The notes beneath the pieces were generated by a model. The model saw only the letters and a list, made by a program, of their open reading frames with translations, was not told the DNA's origin and did not search any database. From Acidimicrobiia bacterium (lineage in GTDB: Bacteria; Actinomycetota; Acidimicrobiia; Acidimicrobiales; AC-14), in assembly GCA_019243595.1 (NCBI GenBank), contig JAFAUA010000320.1:1-8840 (forward strand): DNA of 8,840 nt, given 5' to 3'. Both the position numbers and the translations under genes were made by a program. Shown here piece after piece: positions 5,871 through 8,840 of this stretch; the first letter of the stretch is position 1; every line of letters begins with the position of its first letter.

Positions 5871-6467
5871 ATGGGCGTCGGTGCTGGTGGCCTCCTGGCC
5901 CTTTCCTACCTGCTCGGCACGTTTCCGACCGCGCTCATCGTGGCCCGCCTGGCCGGCCACGACCCGACCAAGGAGGGCTCGGGGAACCCCGGGGCGTCGA
6001 ACGTCTACCGCCTGGCGGGCACCAAGGCGGGCGTCGCCGTCTTCCTCGGCGACACGGCGAAGGGAGCGGTGGCCACCGGCGTCGGCCGAGCGGTTGGCGG
6101 CCCTCGGTTGGGCCTGGCGTGCGGGCTGGCGGCCGTGCTCGGCCACGTCTTCCCGGTCTTCCGCCGCTTCCGCGGCGGCCGCGGCGTGGCCACGGCCGCG
6201 GGCACGGTTGCCGTGACCGAGCCGCTCGTGGCCGCACCCCTCGTCGGCATGTGGCTGGCCATCGCCCGCGGCACGGGGAAGGCCTCGATCGCCTCCATCG
6301 CCGTCATCGGCGCCACGCCCCTGGCGGTGCTCGCCCTCGACAGGCCCGGGTGGGAGAAGGCAGGGATGGGCGCCCTGGCTGCGCTCGTCGTCGCCCGCCA
6401 CGCAGGCAACCTGGTGCGCCTGGCCCGAGGCGACGAACCCGACCTCGAACGCGTAGAGGCGGCATGA
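5871..6467 (+). CDS. plsY: Acyl-phosphate glycerol-3-phosphate acyltransferase PlsY
   Basis: 198 aa, the usual length. This integral membrane enzyme moves an acyl group from acyl-phosphate to glycerol-3-phosphate, the first acylation in phospholipid synthesis. The three PlsY motifs are present: SGNPGASNVYR (37-47), GHVFPVFRRFRGGRGVAT (91-108, with Arg where Lys is common in the KGGKGVAT form) and RHAGNLVRL (176-184, usually HRxNIxRL). GDTAKGAVAT (60-69) is the conserved segment after motif 1. Hydrophobic stretches around 1-27, 52-72, 78-98, 112-131 and 138-158 fit five membrane spans. The ATG at 5871 is chosen because family members start just before the first helix and a leaderless -10 box lies 6 bases upstream; a longer in-frame start at 5811 would add 20 non-family residues. 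It shares ATGA with the next gene. Confidence 0.93.
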   Translation: MGVGAGGLLALSYLLGTFPTALIVARLAGHDPTKEGSGNPGASNVYRLAGTKAGVAVFLGDTAKGAVATGVGRAVGGPRLGLACGLAAVLGHVFPVFRRFRGGRGVATAAGTVAVTEPLVAAPLVGMWLAIARGTGKASIASIAVIGATPLAVLALDRPGWEKAGMGALAALVVARHAGNLVRLARGDEPDLERVEAA

Positions 6468-7675
6468 CCCTGGACGACCGTGTCGCCAAATTCGTCCGCC
6501 AGCTGGCCGCCGCCGTCGAGGCGGTGGGGACCGAAAGCGGATCGCCCGCCGACGTCGACCTCGAGGCGCCCGACGCCACGCCCGAGCTCGCCGAGCTGGC
6601 CGACGCCTTCAACCAGATGCTCGACCGTATCCGGGCCCAGCGGACCGAGATCGAGGAGCGGGACGTCGCCTTCCGTTCGGCACTGAACCGCTTGGGCGAC
6701 GCCCTGACCGTCACCCACGACCGCTCCGGGATCATCTCGGCGGTGCTCGAGACCAGCGCCCTGTCGGTGGGCGCCACGTGCGGCGTCTTCTACGCGGTGG
6801 CACCCGCGGGCGGCGCCCTGCGAGCCATGTCGTGCTACCGCTGCGAGCTGGAGGGCAACCAGCTCGACGCCGGCGAAGGGGTCGCCGGCGCCGCGGTCGC
6901 GCGCGACGACGTCGTCCACGTTCCCGGCGGCGCCGAGCTCTCGCCGTCCGAGCCGATCGCCGACGCGGCCGTCGCCATTCCCCTCCGCCGCGGCAACCAC
7001 GCCATCGGGGTCCTCGCCCTGTATGGCCGCGGCCCGGCGGAGCAGTTCAGTGACGACGACGTGCACCTGCTCCAGAGCCTGATGCACCAGGCCGAGACCG
7101 CCATCGAGAACACCTTCCTGTATGAGGAGGCGACCCGCCTGTCGATCACCGACGGGCTCACCGGTCTCTGGAACCGCCGGCTGTTCGATCTGCGCATCAA
7201 CGAGGAACTGCAGCGCGCCGTCCGGTTCCAGGAACCGTTCGGCCTGCTGCTCGTCGACCTTGACCACTTCAAGAGCGTCAACGATCAGTTCGGCCACCAG
7301 GCCGGCGACGCCGTGCTCGTCGAGCTGGCCCGCCGCCTCACCGACGCCACGCGCGAGGTCGACGTCGTGACCCGCTTCGGAGGCGAGGAGTTCGCTCTGA
7401 TCCTGCCGAAGACGCCGGTGCAGGGCACGATGCGGCTGGCCGGCAAGGTGCGCGAGGTCGTGGCCAAGGAGCCGTTCGCCGCCGGCGACGCGTCGATCGC
7501 CGTGACCGTTTCGGTCGGCGCCGCCGCCTACCCCGACCACGGGCTGTCGGGCCCCGACCTGCTCGCGGCCGCCGATGGCGCGCTGTACCGAGCCAAGGGG
7601 AACGGCCGCAACCGCGTCGAAGAGGCCGAGCCCGGCGGCCGCCAAGTGCCGCGCGGCGCCGGCGCGAGCCGGTGA
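6464..7675 (+). CDS. Diguanylate cyclase with HAMP-like and GAF domains
   Basis: 403 aa, probably cytosolic since no membrane helix is found. Residues 6-60 resemble a HAMP domain (AELADAFNQMLDRIRAQ is the second-helix signature), running into a coiled coil to about residue 80. A GAF-type sensor follows (about 85-217). The GGDEF domain (about 222-386) has the active-site GGEEF at 306-310, DLDHFKSVND (265-274) with the metal and guanine contacts, and the inhibitory RxxD site REVD at 297-300, exactly five residues before GGEEF. It should therefore make cyclic di-GMP from two GTP and be feedback inhibited. No EAL or HD-GYP phosphodiesterase domain is present. The ATG lies in ATGA with the plsY stop (weak GAGG four bases before), and the stop overlaps the moeA GTG, so it is coupled on both sides. 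The signal sensed by GAF is unknown. Confidence 0.9.
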   Translation: MTLDDRVAKFVRQLAAAVEAVGTESGSPADVDLEAPDATPELAELADAFNQMLDRIRAQRTEIEERDVAFRSALNRLGDALTVTHDRSGIISAVLETSALSVGATCGVFYAVAPAGGALRAMSCYRCELEGNQLDAGEGVAGAAVARDDVVHVPGGAELSPSEPIADAAVAIPLRRGNHAIGVLALYGRGPAEQFSDDDVHLLQSLMHQAETAIENTFLYEEATRLSITDGLTGLWNRRLFDLRINEELQRAVRFQEPFGLLLVDLDHFKSVNDQFGHQAGDAVLVELARRLTDATREVDVVTRFGGEEFALILPKTPVQGTMRLAGKVREVVAKEPFAAGDASIAVTVSVGAAAYPDHGLSGPDLLAAADGALYRAKGNGRNRVEEAEPGGRQVPRGAGASR

Positions 7676-8840
7676 GCCTGGCTCCGCTCGAAGAGGTCCA
7701 GGCCGCGGTGTTGCGCGAGTGCCTACCGCTGACGCCGCGCGCCGTCGACCTCCAGGACGCCTTGGGGTGCGTTACCTCGATGCCGGTCGCGGCGGAGGAG
7801 AAGGTGCCGCCGTTCGACAACACGGCGATGGATGGCTTCGCCGTGCGCGCCGTCGACACCGCCGACGCGCCCGTCGAGCTCAAAGTGGTGGCGACGCTCG
7901 CTGCGGGCGCAGACCCGAGCGACGTGCACGTTGGTACCGGCGAGGCGGCCCGCATCATGACCGGCGCACCGATGCCGTCGGGCGCCGACGCGGTGGTGAT
8001 GGTCGAGCGCACGCAGACCTCCGGCGATGTCGTCGTCATCGAGCAGCGCGCCGAGATTGGCGACCACGTGCGTCGTGCGGGGGACGACCTGCAGCCCGGT
8101 GACGTCGTCGTCGAAGCCGGCACCGTGTTGACCCCGGCCCACCTCGGCGTCCTCGCCAGCCTCGGCTACCGGCGGGTGCCCGTGTTCCCCCGACCCCGTG
8201 TCGGCGTGCTCTCGACGGGCGACGAGCTGGTCGACGGACCGGAGGAACTGCGACCGGGCCAGATCCGTGACTCGAATCGTCCGGCGCTGCTCGCCCTCGT
8301 GCGACAGTCAGGGTTCACGCCGGTCGACCTCGGGCTGGCGCCCGACGATGAGTCGGTCCTCGCCGCCGCCGTCGAGCGCGGGCTCGACACTTGCGACGCG
8401 CTCGTGACCAGCGGCGGCGTCAGCGTCGGCGACTTCGACTACGTCAAAGCCGTGCTCGACCGGTTGGGCTCGATGCGCTGGTGGCAGGTCGCCATCAAGC
8501 CGGCCAAGCCGCTGGCGTTCGGCACGGTGAAGGGCAAGCCCGTGTTCGGCCTTCCCGGCAACCCGGTGTCATCGATGGTGTCGTTCGAACTGTTCGCCCG
8601 CCCGGCGCTGCGCCAGATGGCGGGCCACCGTCGGATCTTCCGGCCGAAGACGCAGGCCATCGTCGCCGAGCCCATCCGCCGCCGCCCCGACGGCAAGCTC
8701 CATCTGGTGCGCGTGGTCGCCTCGGTGGGGGACGACGGGCACTGGCGGGTGCGCCCCGTGGGCGGCCAGGGTTCCCACCAGCTGGCGGCGGCCGCCGGGG
8801 CCAACGCCCTGGCCCTCGTCCCCGACGGCGAAGGCGTGGC
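7672..8840 (+). CDS. moeA: Molybdopterin molybdenumtransferase MoeA (3' end beyond window)
   Basis: At least 389 residues are open to the window edge; MoeA is usually near 400, so only a short tail is missing. MoeA inserts molybdate into adenylylated molybdopterin, the last general step of molybdenum cofactor synthesis in the cytosol. Motifs: PPFDNTAMDGFAVR (46-59, catalytic Asp in DNTAMDG), RIMTGAPMPSGADAVVMVE (94-112), RAGDDL (135-140), GVLSTGDEL (178-186), TSGGVSVGDFDYVK (246-259), IKPAKPLAFG (275-284) and GLPGNPVSSMVSFELF (293-308). The C-terminal beta domain begins near 325. The GTG start is in GTGA overlapping the cyclase stop, with no ribosome site of its own, so it is probably translated by coupling. 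No break or frameshift is seen. No other cofactor genes are in view. Confidence 0.93.
   Translation, partial: MSLAPLEEVQAAVLRECLPLTPRAVDLQDALGCVTSMPVAAEEKVPPFDNTAMDGFAVRAVDTADAPVELKVVATLAAGADPSDVHVGTGEAARIMTGAPMPSGADAVVMVERTQTSGDVVVIEQRAEIGDHVRRAGDDLQPGDVVVEAGTVLTPAHLGVLASLGYRRVPVFPRPRVGVLSTGDELVDGPEELRPGQIRDSNRPALLALVRQSGFTPVDLGLAPDDESVLAAAVERGLDTCDALVTSGGVSVGDFDYVKAVLDRLGSMRWWQVAIKPAKPLAFGTVKGKPVFGLPGNPVSSMVSFELFARPALRQMAGHRRIFRPKTQAIVAEPIRRRPDGKLHLVRVVASVGDDGHWRVRPVGGQGSHQLAAAAGANALALVPDGEGV

Noticed and set aside
5770..5871. Longer fmdB start at 5871
   Set aside because: The family begins with MPTYEY at 5769, right behind a strong ribosome site; the extension would cross the control region.
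6005..7645. Very long open frame on the minus strand across plsY and the cyclase gene
   Set aside because: It is the mirror of two well-supported plus-strand genes; high GC removes stops in the opposite frame. Its translation is Arg/Gly/Ala-rich with no family motif.
7672..8840. Possible frameshift or truncation in moeA
   Set aside because: Reading from the GTG at 7672 gives one unbroken frame with all expected motifs to the window edge; it is cut only by the edge.

Overview
This is a compact, very GC-rich stretch of bacterial chromosome. It carries nine protein genes, the last of which runs off the right edge. Codon third positions are almost all G or C, GTG and TTG starts are common, and two genes sit behind TANNNT boxes placed for leaderless transcription. 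Together with the gene types this suggests a high-GC actinobacterium, possibly from the Acidimicrobiia; that placement is inference. No RNA genes, insertion sequences, integrases, CRISPR arrays or long repeats are visible, and no stretch over about 100 bases lacks a gene.

Left part (1-3985, + strand): tldD and tldE abut exactly and encode the two halves of the TldD/TldE metalloprotease. The TldD half carries the HExxxH zinc site and the TldE half lacks it. After 38 bases holding a likely promoter come a small two-helix membrane protein with a histidine-rich loop and, 4 bases later, an UppP-type undecaprenyl-diphosphate phosphatase (cell-wall lipid carrier recycling).

Middle part (3978-5769, - strand): fmdB (zinc-ribbon protein), an S-methyl-5'-thioadenosine phosphorylase (methionine salvage) and a SAF-domain, CpaB-like membrane protein read leftward as one probable unit. 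fmdB and the phosphorylase overlap by 4 bases. The unit converges on uppP with an 8-base overlap of the two 3' ends.

Right part (5871-8840, + strand): plsY (acyl-phosphate glycerol-3-phosphate acyltransferase, phospholipid synthesis), a HAMP-like/GAF/GGDEF diguanylate cyclase and moeA (molybdenum insertion into molybdopterin) are linked by two successive 4-base stop/start overlaps, so they are probably translationally coupled. The 101-base divergent gap between fmdB and plsY holds a leaderless-type plsY promoter and a nested inverted repeat whose inner side overlaps the fmdB ribosome site.

Most of the content is housekeeping. I do not see a clearly new defence or mobile system. The items most worth following are the fmdB/plsY control region, the histidine-rich small membrane protein next to a divergent uppP, and the coupling of a soluble diguanylate cyclase to plsY and moeA.
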